Positions 1 through 5,877 of a DNA stretch of 8,010 nucleotides are shown here, piece by piece. The translations under genes were made by a program, and so were the position numbers. This stretch comes from Bacillota bacterium. Its GTDB lineage: Bacteria > Bacillota > Clostridia > Christensenellales > Borkfalkiaceae. The stretch lies in the NCBI GenBank assembly GCA_021768985.1, contig JAETTR010000043.1, positions 1-8,010 on the forward strand, in the 5' to 3' direction. Position 1 is the stretch's first letter. Each line of letters starts with the position of its first letter. The notes under the pieces are model-generated. The model searched no databases. It was given only the letters and a program-made list of their open reading frames with translations, and was not told the origin of the DNA.

Positions 1-912
1 CTCTTCCGGCGCGGCGCCGACGGGATAGCCCGTTTTCGGGTTGATAATATGCCCGTAGCGCACGCCCCCGATTTCGTAAAAGCGTTCGGAATCTCCGCTC
101 GAAGAGAGTGCGGCGTTCTTTTCGTACGCCGTAAACAGATAATCGCCCAGTTCCGCGCGCGGACTCTTGACGTCGATTTCCCACAAGCCGTCCTTACGGC
201 GCGGGTTTTCGAATACCGACATACTGCTCGAACCGAGATTGAAATATCCCGCAACATAACCCGCATCCGCGATCCGCTCCGCCGCGCCGTCGGCACAGAT
301 TCCCTTTCCGATTCCGCCGAGATTCAGTTGCATAGTATATTCCGCACCGCCGATTTCCGCCGTGACTAACGGCTTTTGCGCATAATATTTTCCCCCGCTC
401 TCCCAAAGACTGACTTGTGAAAAATCGACAAGCGTTAAAAACGCTTCGATATAGTCCGGATCGGGAAGCTCCGTTTTAAAATCCGCCCGGTCGTAAGGCA
501 ACGCGGGCGAGTAATCCGCCGAATTGTGGCGGGGAGAAAATCCCCATAGATCGATCAGGTTCCCGATTGCGGGGTTATACGCGCCCTCCGTCCTTTCGCA
601 GACCGCCTTCGCCGTCTGCAAAGCGGAATAAGAAACGCCGTCGAGCTCCACCGTCTCACCCGCCGCCGCGGCGTTAAAACGGGCGATCGGGCTCGTTTCC
701 GCCGAGAGCGACAGCGACGCTTCCGTTTGCGCGGCGTATTCTTTGAGCGCGTTCCACACGCCCTCGTCCTCGCCCTGCGGGAGATACGCCCAGCGCATGA
801 CGGCGTCGAAGAAGCCGTAGCCCTCGTATCCCGTCAGCCCGCTCCCCGAACAACCGCAGAGAAGCGCGGCGCAAAAACACGACGCTACCGATATCGCAAA
901 TTTCTGTTTCAT
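1..912 (-). CDS. apbE: FAD:protein FMN transferase, lipoprotein, C-terminus cut by window edge
   Basis: ApbE-family enzymes use FAD and Mg2+ to attach FMN covalently to Thr/Ser of target flavoproteins (for example Rnf/Nqr subunits or extracytoplasmic flavoproteins), normally outside the membrane. The 304 visible residues start at an ATG at 912 with a GGGAGGGCGG Shine-Dalgarno region at 915-924. The first 20 residues are a signal peptide ending in a lipobox-like LLCGC, so Cys21 would be lipidated and the enzyme anchored on the outer face of the cell membrane. Family marks follow in order: FFDAVM near residue 31, YNPAIGNLIDLWGF in the middle, the conserved NLGGIGKGICADGAAERI, then SSSGDSERF and HIINPKTGYP close to the left edge. 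The last few dozen residues of a typical ~330-350-aa protein lie outside the window. The gene is divergent from the beta-helix gene at 1043. Its target flavoprotein is not in view. Family call is firm; the substrate is unknown. Confidence 0.93.
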   Translation of the reverse strand, partial: MKQKFAISVASCFCAALLCGCSGSGLTGYEGYGFFDAVMRWAYLPQGEDEGVWNALKEYAAQTEASLSLSAETSPIARFNAAAAGETVELDGVSYSALQTAKAVCERTEGAYNPAIGNLIDLWGFSPRHNSADYSPALPYDRADFKTELPDPDYIEAFLTLVDFSQVSLWESGGKYYAQKPLVTAEIGGAEYTMQLNLGGIGKGICADGAAERIADAGYVAGYFNLGSSSMSVFENPRRKDGLWEIDVKSPRAELGDYLFTAYEKNAALSSSGDSERFYEIGGVRYGHIINPKTGYPVGAAPEE

Positions 913-930
913 CACCGCCCTCCCGATTCC

Positions 931-959
931 ATTATACCGCAAAACAAAAGGAAATACAA
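931..959 (-). promoter_or_regulatory. Predicted promoter of apbE
   Basis: On the minus strand a perfect TATAAT (931-936) lies 17 bp downstream of TTGTAT (954-959; only TTG fits the -35 consensus). Transcription would start near 924-926, so the apbE mRNA would have a leader of only about 12-14 nt that is nearly all ribosome binding site. The call rests on hexamers and spacing only. Confidence 0.6.
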
Positions 960-986
960 CCGTTTTGCCCTTTCCCCGAATTTAAA

Positions 987-1015
987 TTGACATTCCCGCC
1001 CGTTCGTGCTAAACT
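987..1015 (+). promoter_or_regulatory. Predicted promoter of the beta-helix acetyltransferase gene
   Basis: A perfect TTGACA (987-992) is followed after exactly 17 bp by TAAACT (1010-1015; 4 of 6 matches to TATAAT). The start would be near 1022, leaving about 20 nt before the ATG at 1043, with AGAGGA (1033-1038) as ribosome binding site. The -35 box lies 27 bp from the -35 box of the divergent apbE promoter, so a regulator bound between them could affect both genes. Confidence 0.65.
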
Positions 1016-1042
1016 GAAACAAAAATATTCCGAGAGGACGTT

Positions 1043-1699
1043 ATGAAAATTCAAGATTTATATGATTTGACTTACACCAAGGCACAGGGGTATCTGGGCA
1101 AATTCGAATACCCGTGGGAAGCGCTTTCGGGATTGAAGGCGTTTATTTCCGAGCTCGGCAGAACGCTGAATCCCGACGAGTATCAGGAAATCGCGCCCGA
1201 GGTCTGGGTGCACGTAACCGCGAAGATCGCCCCCACCGCTTCGCTGAACGCGCCCTGCATTATCGGCAAGGATACGGAGGTAAGGCAATGCGCCTTCATC
1301 CGCGGAAGCGCGCTGGTCGGAGAGGGCTGCGTGGTGGGCAACTCCACCGAACTGAAAAACGTAATCCTGTTCGACGGCGTTCAGGTCCCCCACTACAATT
1401 ACGTGGGCGACAGCATTCTCGGACACAAATCGCACATGGGCGCGGGCGCGGTGACTTCGAACGTAAAATCGGATAAGAGTCTCGTCGTGGTCAAGAGCGC
1501 GGACGGAGAAATCCCCACGGGATTGAAAAAGTTCGGCGCGATGCTCGGCGACTTCGTGGAGATCGGTTGCAACAGCGTGCTCAACCCGGGCACGGTCATC
1601 GGAAAGCATTCGAACGTCTATCCCCTCTCCTGCGTGCGCGGCGTCGTTCCGCCCGAGAGTATTTATAAGACGGGCGGCGTAATCGTAAAAAAACGTTAA
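1043..1699 (+). CDS. Left-handed beta-helix (hexapeptide repeat) acetyltransferase-like protein, GlmU C-domain type
   Basis: This 218-aa protein resembles the acetyltransferase half of GlmU without the N-terminal uridylyltransferase domain. An N-terminal helical part (residues 1-50) precedes hexapeptide-type coils from about residue 52 (APEVWVHVTAKIAPTASLNA, then CIIGKDTEV, ALVGEGCVVGN). HYNYVGDSILG (117-127) and HMGAGAVTSNV (131-141) match the GlmU active-site region, whose usual form is YVGD...IGAGT.TCN. FGAMLGDFVEIGCNSVLNPGTVIG continues the helix to residue 187. Such proteins are trimers that transfer acetyl groups from acetyl-CoA to amino sugars. In clostridial genomes short homologues are often labelled UDP-GlcNAc pyrophosphorylase, but no nucleotidyltransferase domain is visible here, so that label would mislead. 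The start is set by AGAGGA 4 nt before the ATG and by the promoter at 987. The gene is monocistronic and ends in the terminator at 1697. The sugar substrate is not determinable. Confidence 0.85.
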   Translation: MKIQDLYDLTYTKAQGYLGKFEYPWEALSGLKAFISELGRTLNPDEYQEIAPEVWVHVTAKIAPTASLNAPCIIGKDTEVRQCAFIRGSALVGEGCVVGNSTELKNVILFDGVQVPHYNYVGDSILGHKSHMGAGAVTSNVKSDKSLVVVKSADGEIPTGLKKFGAMLGDFVEIGCNSVLNPGTVIGKHSNVYPLSCVRGVVPPESIYKTGGVIVKKR

Positions 1700-1734
1700 A
1701 AACAGGGCTTCCGAAATCGGAAGCCCTGTTTTTA
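1697..1734. terminator. Bidirectional intrinsic terminator between convergent genes
   Basis: A perfect inverted repeat has arms 1697-1714 and 1717-1734 around an AA centre. Its core is ACAGGGCTTCCGA paired with TCGGAAGCCCTGT, flanked by an A-run on one side and a T-run on the other, so it gives a G/C stem plus U-tract when read from either strand. It should end both the acetyltransferase (plus) and the proA (minus) transcripts. The first three bases are the TAA stop of the plus gene and the last three, read on the minus strand, are the TAA stop of proA. Confidence 0.93.
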
Positions 1735-2964
1735 CGTTCTGATTTGTCCGTTGCCGCGGATCAGGAATTTATACGACGTCAGTTCGCGCAACCCCATGGG
1801 TCCGCGCGCGTGCAACTTTTGAGTGGAGATTCCCATCTCCGCGCCGAACCCGAATTCGAATCCGTCGGTGAAGCGCGTGGATGCGTTTACGTACACGCAT
1901 GCGGAATCGATCTCCCGCAGGAACTTTTCGGCAAGCTCCCCGTTCTCCGTGACGATCGCCTCGCTGTGACCCGTGGAATGTTCGTTGATAAACGCAATCG
2001 CTTCGTCCGCGCCGTTCACGATCTTTACGGAAATTTTCAACGCGAGAAATTCGGTATAAAAATCCTCTTCTGCGGCGGGCAGAATTCCGGAACAGATCGC
2101 GCGCGACGGCTCGTCGCCCACGACCTCCACGCCCTTATCGCGCAGAGCGGAAACGAGTTCGCAAAGATGCGCCCGCGCAAACGATTCGTCGACGACAAGG
2201 CTTTCCGCCGCGTTGCAGACGCTCGGTCGCTGGGTCTTTGCGTTGATGACGATCGGAAGCGCTTTCTGAAAATCGGCGGAAGCTTCGAGATAAATATGGC
2301 AGTTCCCCGTACCCGTTTCAATGACGGGCACGGTCGCGTTTTCGAGCGTGCTTTGTATCAGAGATGCGCTTCCGCGCGGAATGAGCACGTCGAGCGACTG
2401 ACAGCGCATAAATTCCCGCGCGCCCTCCCGCGAGCAGTCGTCGAGCAATTGGATAAATTCGGGGTTGAACCCCTTCTCTTTCAGCGCGCGCTTGATTACG
2501 GCTACGATCGCGCGGTTGGATTCGTACGCGTCGCCGCTTCCGCGCAGGACGACGGCGTTCCCGCTCTTGACGCAGAGCCCGATCGCATCCGCCGTCACGT
2601 TGGGGCGCGCTTCGTAGATGATTCCTACGACGCCGAACGGCACCCGAACGCGTTCGATCTTCAGCCCCGAAGCGGTGGTATGACGTTCGATCACCTCGCC
2701 CACGGGGCAAGGCAGGGCGCGGAGCTGACGCAACCCTTCGGCGACCCCCGCAATACGGGATTCGTTGAGCGCCAGACGATCGCGCAGCTGCTCGCCGCGG
2801 GTAAAGCGATCCAGATCGCGCGTATTGGCGGCGAGAATTTCGTCGGCATGCGCCGTAAGCGCCTCCGCCGCAAGCGAAAGCATTTCGTTTTTTTCCGACT
2901 CTGTAGAAAAAGCGACCGCGTTTGCGTTCGCTTTCGCAAGCCGGCAAGTTTCGTTTACCGTCAT
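1732..2964 (-). CDS. proA: Gamma-glutamyl phosphate reductase (glutamate-5-semialdehyde dehydrogenase)
   Basis: ProA reduces L-glutamyl 5-phosphate with NADPH to glutamate 5-semialdehyde, the second step of proline synthesis from glutamate, in the cytoplasm. The protein is 410 aa, close to the usual 413-417. Family marks include VPFGVVGIIYEARPNVTAD (108-126) in the nucleotide-binding region, VLRGSGDAYESN, LIPRGSASLI, and NAKTQRPSVCNAAES with the catalytic Cys at residue 250. The C-terminal part contains STRFTDGFEFGFGAEMGIS and KLHARGPMGLRELTSYK, both typical. I chose the ATG at 2964 because AGGAG (2970-2974) precedes it by 5 nt; an in-frame TTG at 2979 has no binding site. The gene follows yebC by 35 nt and is probably its operon partner. 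Its usual partner proB (glutamate 5-kinase) is absent from the window, so the pathway must be completed elsewhere. Transcription ends at the shared terminator at 1697-1734. Confidence 0.97.
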   Translation of the reverse strand: MTVNETCRLAKANANAVAFSTESEKNEMLSLAAEALTAHADEILAANTRDLDRFTRGEQLRDRLALNESRIAGVAEGLRQLRALPCPVGEVIERHTTASGLKIERVRVPFGVVGIIYEARPNVTADAIGLCVKSGNAVVLRGSGDAYESNRAIVAVIKRALKEKGFNPEFIQLLDDCSREGAREFMRCQSLDVLIPRGSASLIQSTLENATVPVIETGTGNCHIYLEASADFQKALPIVINAKTQRPSVCNAAESLVVDESFARAHLCELVSALRDKGVEVVGDEPSRAICSGILPAAEEDFYTEFLALKISVKIVNGADEAIAFINEHSTGHSEAIVTENGELAEKFLREIDSACVYVNASTRFTDGFEFGFGAEMGISTQKLHARGPMGLRELTSYKFLIRGNGQIRT

Positions 2965-2999
2965 AACTGCTCCTAACAAATTGATCGAAATATTTTTTA

Positions 3000-3740
3000 T
3001 TAGTCCTCTTCCTCTTCTTCGGGAAGCTCTACGTTATGATAAACGTTCTGCACGTCGTCGTTCTCTTCGAGCTTATCGAGCATCTTTAAGAACGTTTCGA
3101 GCTTGTCGCCCTCGAGCGTGATCTTGTTCTGCGGAATCTGCGTGATTTCCGCTTGCAGGAAGTTGAGCCCCTTCTCTTCGAGCATCTTTCTCGCTTCGGA
3201 GAACGCCGCGACGGAAGTGTAAATTTCAAACGCGTCCTCTTCGGTCACGACGTCGTCCGCGCCCGCTTCGATCGCGTATTCGGTGACGGTGTCCTCATCG
3301 AGTCCTGGCGTGCGCTCGACTACGATGACGCCCTTCGTTTCGAACATGTACGAAACGGAACCCGTGGTGCCGAGCGATCCGCCGTGTTTGCTCATGATCG
3401 CGCGGATATCCCCCGCGGTGCGGTTATTGTTGTCCGTCAGGGTAGTGATAATCAACGCGGAACCCGAAACGCCGTAGCCTTCGTAGGTGAGCTCCTTGTA
3501 GTCCTTTTCCCCCATTTCGCCCGCCGCGCGCTTGATCGAACGCTCGATGTTGTCGTTCGGCATATTCGCCGCCTTCGCTTTGGCGATTACGTCGGCGAGT
3601 TTGGAGTTGGTCGAGGGATTGGGATTGCCCTTTGCCGCAACGGCGAGCTCTCTGCCGAGCTTGGTGAAAATTTTACCGCGGGCGGCGTCCGCCTTTCCCT
3701 TCTTTGCCTGTATATTGTGCCATTTGCTGTGTCCCGACAT
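3000..3740 (-). CDS. yebC: YebC/TACO1-family translation factor
   Basis: This 246-aa protein opens with the family signature MSGHSKWHNIQAKKGKAD and continues with GKIFTKLGRELAVAAKGNPNP, NMPNDNIERSIKRA, TYEGYGVSGSALIITTLTDN and GSLGTTGSVSYMFETKGVI, in the expected order and at the usual length of about 240-250 aa. The C-terminus is a short acidic tail (LPEEEEED). The family was long labelled a transcriptional regulator. Work on mitochondrial TACO1 and on bacterial YebC homologues ties it to the ribosome, easing translation through polyproline-type stalls. The neighbouring RNA methyltransferase and the nearby IF3/L35/L20 operon fit a translation role. The ATG at 3740 lies 6 nt after the stop of the methyltransferase gene. 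The best Shine-Dalgarno candidates, AGAGG and GAAGA, overlap the end of that gene, which suggests coupled translation. Whether this is the YebC or the YebC2 subtype cannot be told by eye. Confidence 0.95.
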   Translation of the reverse strand: MSGHSKWHNIQAKKGKADAARGKIFTKLGRELAVAAKGNPNPSTNSKLADVIAKAKAANMPNDNIERSIKRAAGEMGEKDYKELTYEGYGVSGSALIITTLTDNNNRTAGDIRAIMSKHGGSLGTTGSVSYMFETKGVIVVERTPGLDEDTVTEYAIEAGADDVVTEEDAFEIYTSVAAFSEARKMLEEKGLNFLQAEITQIPQNKITLEGDKLETFLKMLDKLEENDDVQNVYHNVELPEEEEED

Positions 3741-3746
3741 ATTCTT

Positions 3747-4493
3747 CTAACCTCTTTCAAACGATTTCTTTTTTAATAGGTACATCAAAATTCCCGCCGA
3801 AACGGAAGCGTTCAGGCTCTCCGTTTTTTCGTTCATCGGAATCCTCACGGTATACGCGGCGCGGGAAGCCACTTCGCGGGAAAGCCCGTTCCCCTCGTTT
3901 CCGATACAAAGCGCGAACTTCTGCGGCGGATCGAAGCGAAACGCGTTCTCCCCCGCCATGTCCGCGGCGATCAGCGGAACCCCGTCCAATGCGGACATTA
4001 CCTCTTCCCGCGTGCCGCTCATGAGCGTTGCGAAGAACACGCCGCTCATGCTCGCCCGCACGCTCTTGGGAGAATAGGGATCGGCGCAGTCCACGCAATA
4101 GATCTCCGGGTACCCCGCCGCAACGGCGGTTCGGATCACCGCACCCACGTTCGCGGGGTCGGAAACGCCGTCGAGCAACAGACAGGATTGCTCGGGCGGG
4201 CGGAGTTTCGTCCGCGGAATCGCAACCTCGGCGACGATCCCCTGCGGGGTCTTTTCGTCGCAGACCGCGCGGAAGGCGTCCGCGCCTAAAACGAGAATTT
4301 CCCGCCCGTACGTATCGCCCGCGTAGTCCTCGCGCACGGCGAGCCGCAAGACGTCCATGCCGCTCCGCACGCATTCGCGCACCATTTTTTCGCCTTCCAC
4401 GAGAAAAGCGCCGCGCTCGCGGCGCGCCTTTTTCTCTTTGAGCGCGGCAAAACTTTTTACCGCGGGATTGTTTTTGGAAACGATGGTCTGCAT
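3747..4493 (-). CDS. SpoU/TrmH-family RNA 2'-O-methyltransferase
   Basis: SPOUT-class enzymes of this family methylate a ribose 2'-OH in rRNA or tRNA using S-adenosylmethionine bound in a trefoil knot. The 248-aa protein has an N-terminal substrate-binding part (IVSKNNPAVKSF at 4-15, GAFLVEGEKMV at 28-38, typical of RlmB/TsnR-like members). The three SpoU motifs follow: DGVSDPANVGAVIRTA (108-123, with Asn115 and Arg121), CIGNEGNGLS (196-205, Glu200), and RIPMNEKTESLNASVSAGI (217-235, Asn228). All key residues are present, so it should be active. The target nucleotide cannot be read from the sequence; 23S rRNA is the commonest target of such genes beside rplT. The start fits the family N-terminus, but no Shine-Dalgarno sequence precedes it and the rplT terminator ends 3 nt upstream. 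It is followed by yebC after 6 nt, so the two are very likely co-transcribed. Confidence 0.92.
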   Translation of the reverse strand: MQTIVSKNNPAVKSFAALKEKKARRERGAFLVEGEKMVRECVRSGMDVLRLAVREDYAGDTYGREILVLGADAFRAVCDEKTPQGIVAEVAIPRTKLRPPEQSCLLLDGVSDPANVGAVIRTAVAAGYPEIYCVDCADPYSPKSVRASMSGVFFATLMSGTREEVMSALDGVPLIAADMAGENAFRFDPPQKFALCIGNEGNGLSREVASRAAYTVRIPMNEKTESLNASVSAGILMYLLKKKSFERG

Positions 4494-4496
4494 GTG

Positions 4497-4523
4497 AAAA
4501 AAGCCTTTTCGAAAAAGGCTTTT
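4497..4523 (-). terminator. Intrinsic terminator of infC-rpmI-rplT operon
   Basis: On the minus strand AAAAGCCTTTT pairs perfectly (11 bp) with AAAAGGCTTTT across a TCG loop, and the 3' arm runs into further Ts, forming a U-tract. It begins 9 nt after the rplT stop codon. The U-tract ends only 3 nt before the ATG of the SpoU methyltransferase gene. The stem is AT-rich with a GGC/GCC core, so termination may be partial. Confidence 0.85.
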
Positions 4524-4532
4524 ACTCTCGTA

Positions 4533-4883
4533 TTACAGCGCCGCTTTCGCTTTGCCGCACAGCTCCGCGAATCCCTTCGCGTCGGTTACGGCGAGGTCGG
4601 CGAGCACCTTGCGGTTCAAATCGATCCCCGCGACTTTCAGACCGTGCATCAGCTTGGAATAGGAAAGTCCGTTGATTCTCGCGCCCGCGTTGATACGCGC
4701 GATCCACAGACGGCGCATATCGCGTTTTCTGTGCTTTCTTCCGATATAAGCATAGTTGAGCGACTTCATGACCGCTTCGCGCGCGATGCGGTAATTCTTG
4801 CTCTTGCAACCAAAGTAACCCTTGGCAAGTTTCAAAATCTTTCTGCGTTTTTTTACGCCGTTTACGCCTCTTTTAATACGCAT
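4533..4883 (-). CDS. rplT: 50S ribosomal protein L20
   Basis: L20 binds 23S rRNA early in large-subunit assembly and, in Bacillota, represses its own operon through the infC leader RNA. The 116-aa protein has the family's usual length. It starts MRIKRGVNGVKKRRKILKLAKGY, the basic N-terminal extension, and continues with REAVMKSLNYAYIGRKHRKRD, MRRLWIARINAGAR and the C-terminal rRNA-binding helices (NGLSYSKLMHGL, LNRKVLADLAV). The ATG at 4883 has GGAGG (4893-4897) 9 nt upstream, inside the 15-nt gap after rpmI. It is the last gene of the operon, and the terminator at 4497-4523 follows. Confidence 0.98.
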   Translation of the reverse strand: MRIKRGVNGVKKRRKILKLAKGYFGCKSKNYRIAREAVMKSLNYAYIGRKHRKRDMRRLWIARINAGARINGLSYSKLMHGLKVAGIDLNRKVLADLAVTDAKGFAELCGKAKAAL

Positions 4884-4898
4884 TGTCCGTTACCTCCG

Positions 4899-5099
4899 TT
4901 AGTCCTTGTAGGGAATCATCTTCTTGACGTTGTTCTCTTGCGCAGAGGAAACGAGCGTCGTCTGACGTAAATTTCTCTTTCTCTTTCTGTTCTTGGTTTC
5001 CGCCTTGTGGTTCTTACCGCCGTGGGGTCTGTTTACCTTGCCGGTACCGGTGAGCCAGAAGCGCTTTTTCGAACCGCTGTGCGATTTCTGTTTCGGCAT
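4899..5099 (-). CDS. rpmI: 50S ribosomal protein L35
   Basis: This 66-aa, very basic protein has the L35 signature MPKQKSHSGSKKRFWLTGTG at residues 1-20, then the KNHKAETKNRKRKRNLR basic stretch and an IPYKD end. L35 is a small structural component of the large ribosomal subunit. I chose the ATG at 5099 over an upstream in-frame ATG at 5114: GGAGG at 5108-5112 lies 8 nt from it, the upstream candidate would begin inside that region, and the family always starts at MPK. It sits between infC (62 nt upstream) and rplT (15 nt downstream) in the standard order. Confidence 0.97.
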   Translation of the reverse strand: MPKQKSHSGSKKRFWLTGTGKVNRPHGGKNHKAETKNRKRKRNLRQTTLVSSAQENNVKKMIPYKD

Positions 5100-5161
5100 A
5101 CTTTTGTCCTCCAAATTTTATCGTATTTTGCCCTTGCGGGCGATTACTTACTCCGTTCGTG

Positions 5162-5674
5162 TTACTTCTTTGCGGGACCGAGAATCATGATGATATTGCG
5201 TCCTTCCATGTTCATGGGTTTCTCGATTACCGCGATTTCTTTGAGCGACTCGAAGAATCCGTTCATAACGTCCTTCGCAAGATTGGCGTGCGCCATCTGC
5301 CTGCCGCGCAGACGAATGGACACCTTCACCTTGTTGCCCGCTTCCAGAAACTTGGTCGCATGCTTGGCTTTTACATTCAGATCGCCTACGTCGATCGTCA
5401 TGGAGAGCTGAACCTCTTTCAGTTCCACGACCTTCTGGTTTTTACGGTTTTCCTTTTCCTTTTTCGCCTGTTCGAACTTGAACTTTCCGTAGTCCATGAT
5501 CTTGCAGACGGGCGGGATTGCCTGCGGAGAAATTTTCACAAGGTCCAGATTCTCCTCTTCGGCAAGGCGGAGCGCGTCTCTCGGCGACATAACGCCCAGC
5601 ATTTCTCCCGTAGACGAAATCACGCGGATTTCGCGGTCGCGAATTTCCCCATTCAACTGATTCTGCGTTTTAAT
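5162..5674 (-). CDS. infC: Translation initiation factor IF-3, with an AUU start codon
   Basis: IF-3 binds the 30S subunit, prevents 50S joining and discriminates against non-canonical start codons. The protein is 170 aa from the proposed start. The N-domain reads KTQNQLNGEIRDREIRVIS and LDLVKISPQAIPPVCKIMDYGKFKFEQ (family signature, IMDYGKFKFEQ at about 59-69). A lysine-rich linker (KKEKENRKNQK) and the C-domain follow (ELKEVQLSMTIDVGDLNVK, KVKVSIRLRGRQMAH, NIIMILGPAKK). No ATG, GTG or plausible TTG fits the N-terminus: the in-frame TTG at 5656 lacks a binding site and would delete conserved residues. ATT at 5674 has GAGGTG 7 nt upstream, and the next in-frame codons upstream are GCT, AGA and a TGA stop. 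AUU-initiated infC is known from E. coli, where it lets IF-3 repress its own synthesis. First gene of the infC-rpmI-rplT operon. Confidence 0.96.
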   Translation of the reverse strand: MKTQNQLNGEIRDREIRVISSTGEMLGVMSPRDALRLAEEENLDLVKISPQAIPPVCKIMDYGKFKFEQAKKEKENRKNQKVVELKEVQLSMTIDVGDLNVKAKHATKFLEAGNKVKVSIRLRGRQMAHANLAKDVMNGFFESLKEIAVIEKPMNMEGRNIIMILGPAKK

Positions 5675-5681
5675 AGCTCTT

Positions 5682-5687
5682 CACCTC
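5682..5687 (-). promoter_or_regulatory. Ribosome binding site that sets the infC AUU start
   Basis: GAGGTG on the minus strand lies 7 nt from the ATT at 5674. No comparable sequence precedes the in-frame TTG at 5656, so this site decides the start. An in-frame TGA (5681-5683) overlaps it and rules out starts further upstream. Confidence 0.8.
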
Positions 5688-5695
5688 AAATAAAA

Positions 5696-5724
5696 TATAA
5701 AACGGGTTGCAAAGGGCAACCCGT
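5696..5724 (-). terminator. Attenuator-type terminator in the infC leader
   Basis: On the minus strand ACGGGTTGC (5716-5724) pairs with GCAACCCGT (5702-5710), nine perfect base pairs around a CCTTT loop, followed by TTTATATTTTATTT. It lies after the infC promoter and before the infC ribosome binding site, so it can only act as a conditional terminator of this operon. Confidence 0.8.
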
Positions 5725-5829
5725 AGAAATTTTTCACGCGCGGCAAAGCCGCGAACGATTCGGAAAAATATCGACCCGCTTCGCGTGAGCAAATGCGGAG
5801 AGAAGGGTTAACCTCTGCTTTACCGTCTT

Positions 5830-5858
5830 ATTTTAACAGACCCCGCTCCGTTTGTCAA
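5830..5858 (-). promoter_or_regulatory. Promoter of the infC-rpmI-rplT operon
   Basis: A perfect TTGACA (5853-5858 on the minus strand) is followed after 17 bp by TAAAAT (5830-5835; 5 of 6 matches to consensus), giving a start near 5823. It lies 20 bp beyond the stop codon of the upstream membrane protein gene. I see no terminator between that stop and this promoter, so read-through from upstream is possible. Confidence 0.85.
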
Positions 5859-5877
5859 CGATTTTTACGAATGATTT

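Larger units (their letters stand above)
5675..5823 (-). ncRNA. infC 5' leader, candidate L20 leader
   Basis: The predicted transcript starts near 5823 and has a leader of about 149 nt before infC. It contains a long-range helix TCACGCG/CGCGTGA (5782-5788 with 5734-5740), a CGCGGC-TTT-GCCGCG hairpin (5739-5753) partly competing with it, and a terminator hairpin just before the ribosome binding site. An upstream AACCC (5805-5809) can pair with GGGTT in the 5' arm of that terminator, a possible antiterminator. In Bacillota, L20 binds the infC leader, which mimics its 23S site, and promotes premature termination. Position and layout here match that, but I could not align it to the known family, so the class is inferred. 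Confidence 0.65.

Noticed and set aside
1058..1609. Minus-strand open frame opposite the beta-helix gene
   Set aside because: Shadow of the real gene; no binding site and no recognisable domain.
1744..2976. Long plus-strand open frame (about 410 codons) opposite proA
   Set aside because: It is arginine-rich, resembles no family, and exactly shadows a gene with a catalytic motif and clear ribosome binding site. Codon bias of proA explains the open antisense frame.
3153..3776. Plus-strand open frame opposite yebC
   Set aside because: Antisense shadow of a strongly conserved gene, with low-complexity Arg/Val-rich translation.
4028..4441. Arginine-rich plus-strand frame opposite the SpoU methyltransferase
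   Set aside because: Its composition is an artefact of reading a GC-rich gene in reverse; no start signals.
4494..4970. Plus-strand frame opposite rplT and the end of rpmI
   Set aside because: It covers two ribosomal protein genes and a terminator on the opposite strand, and its own start lies in the terminator hairpin.
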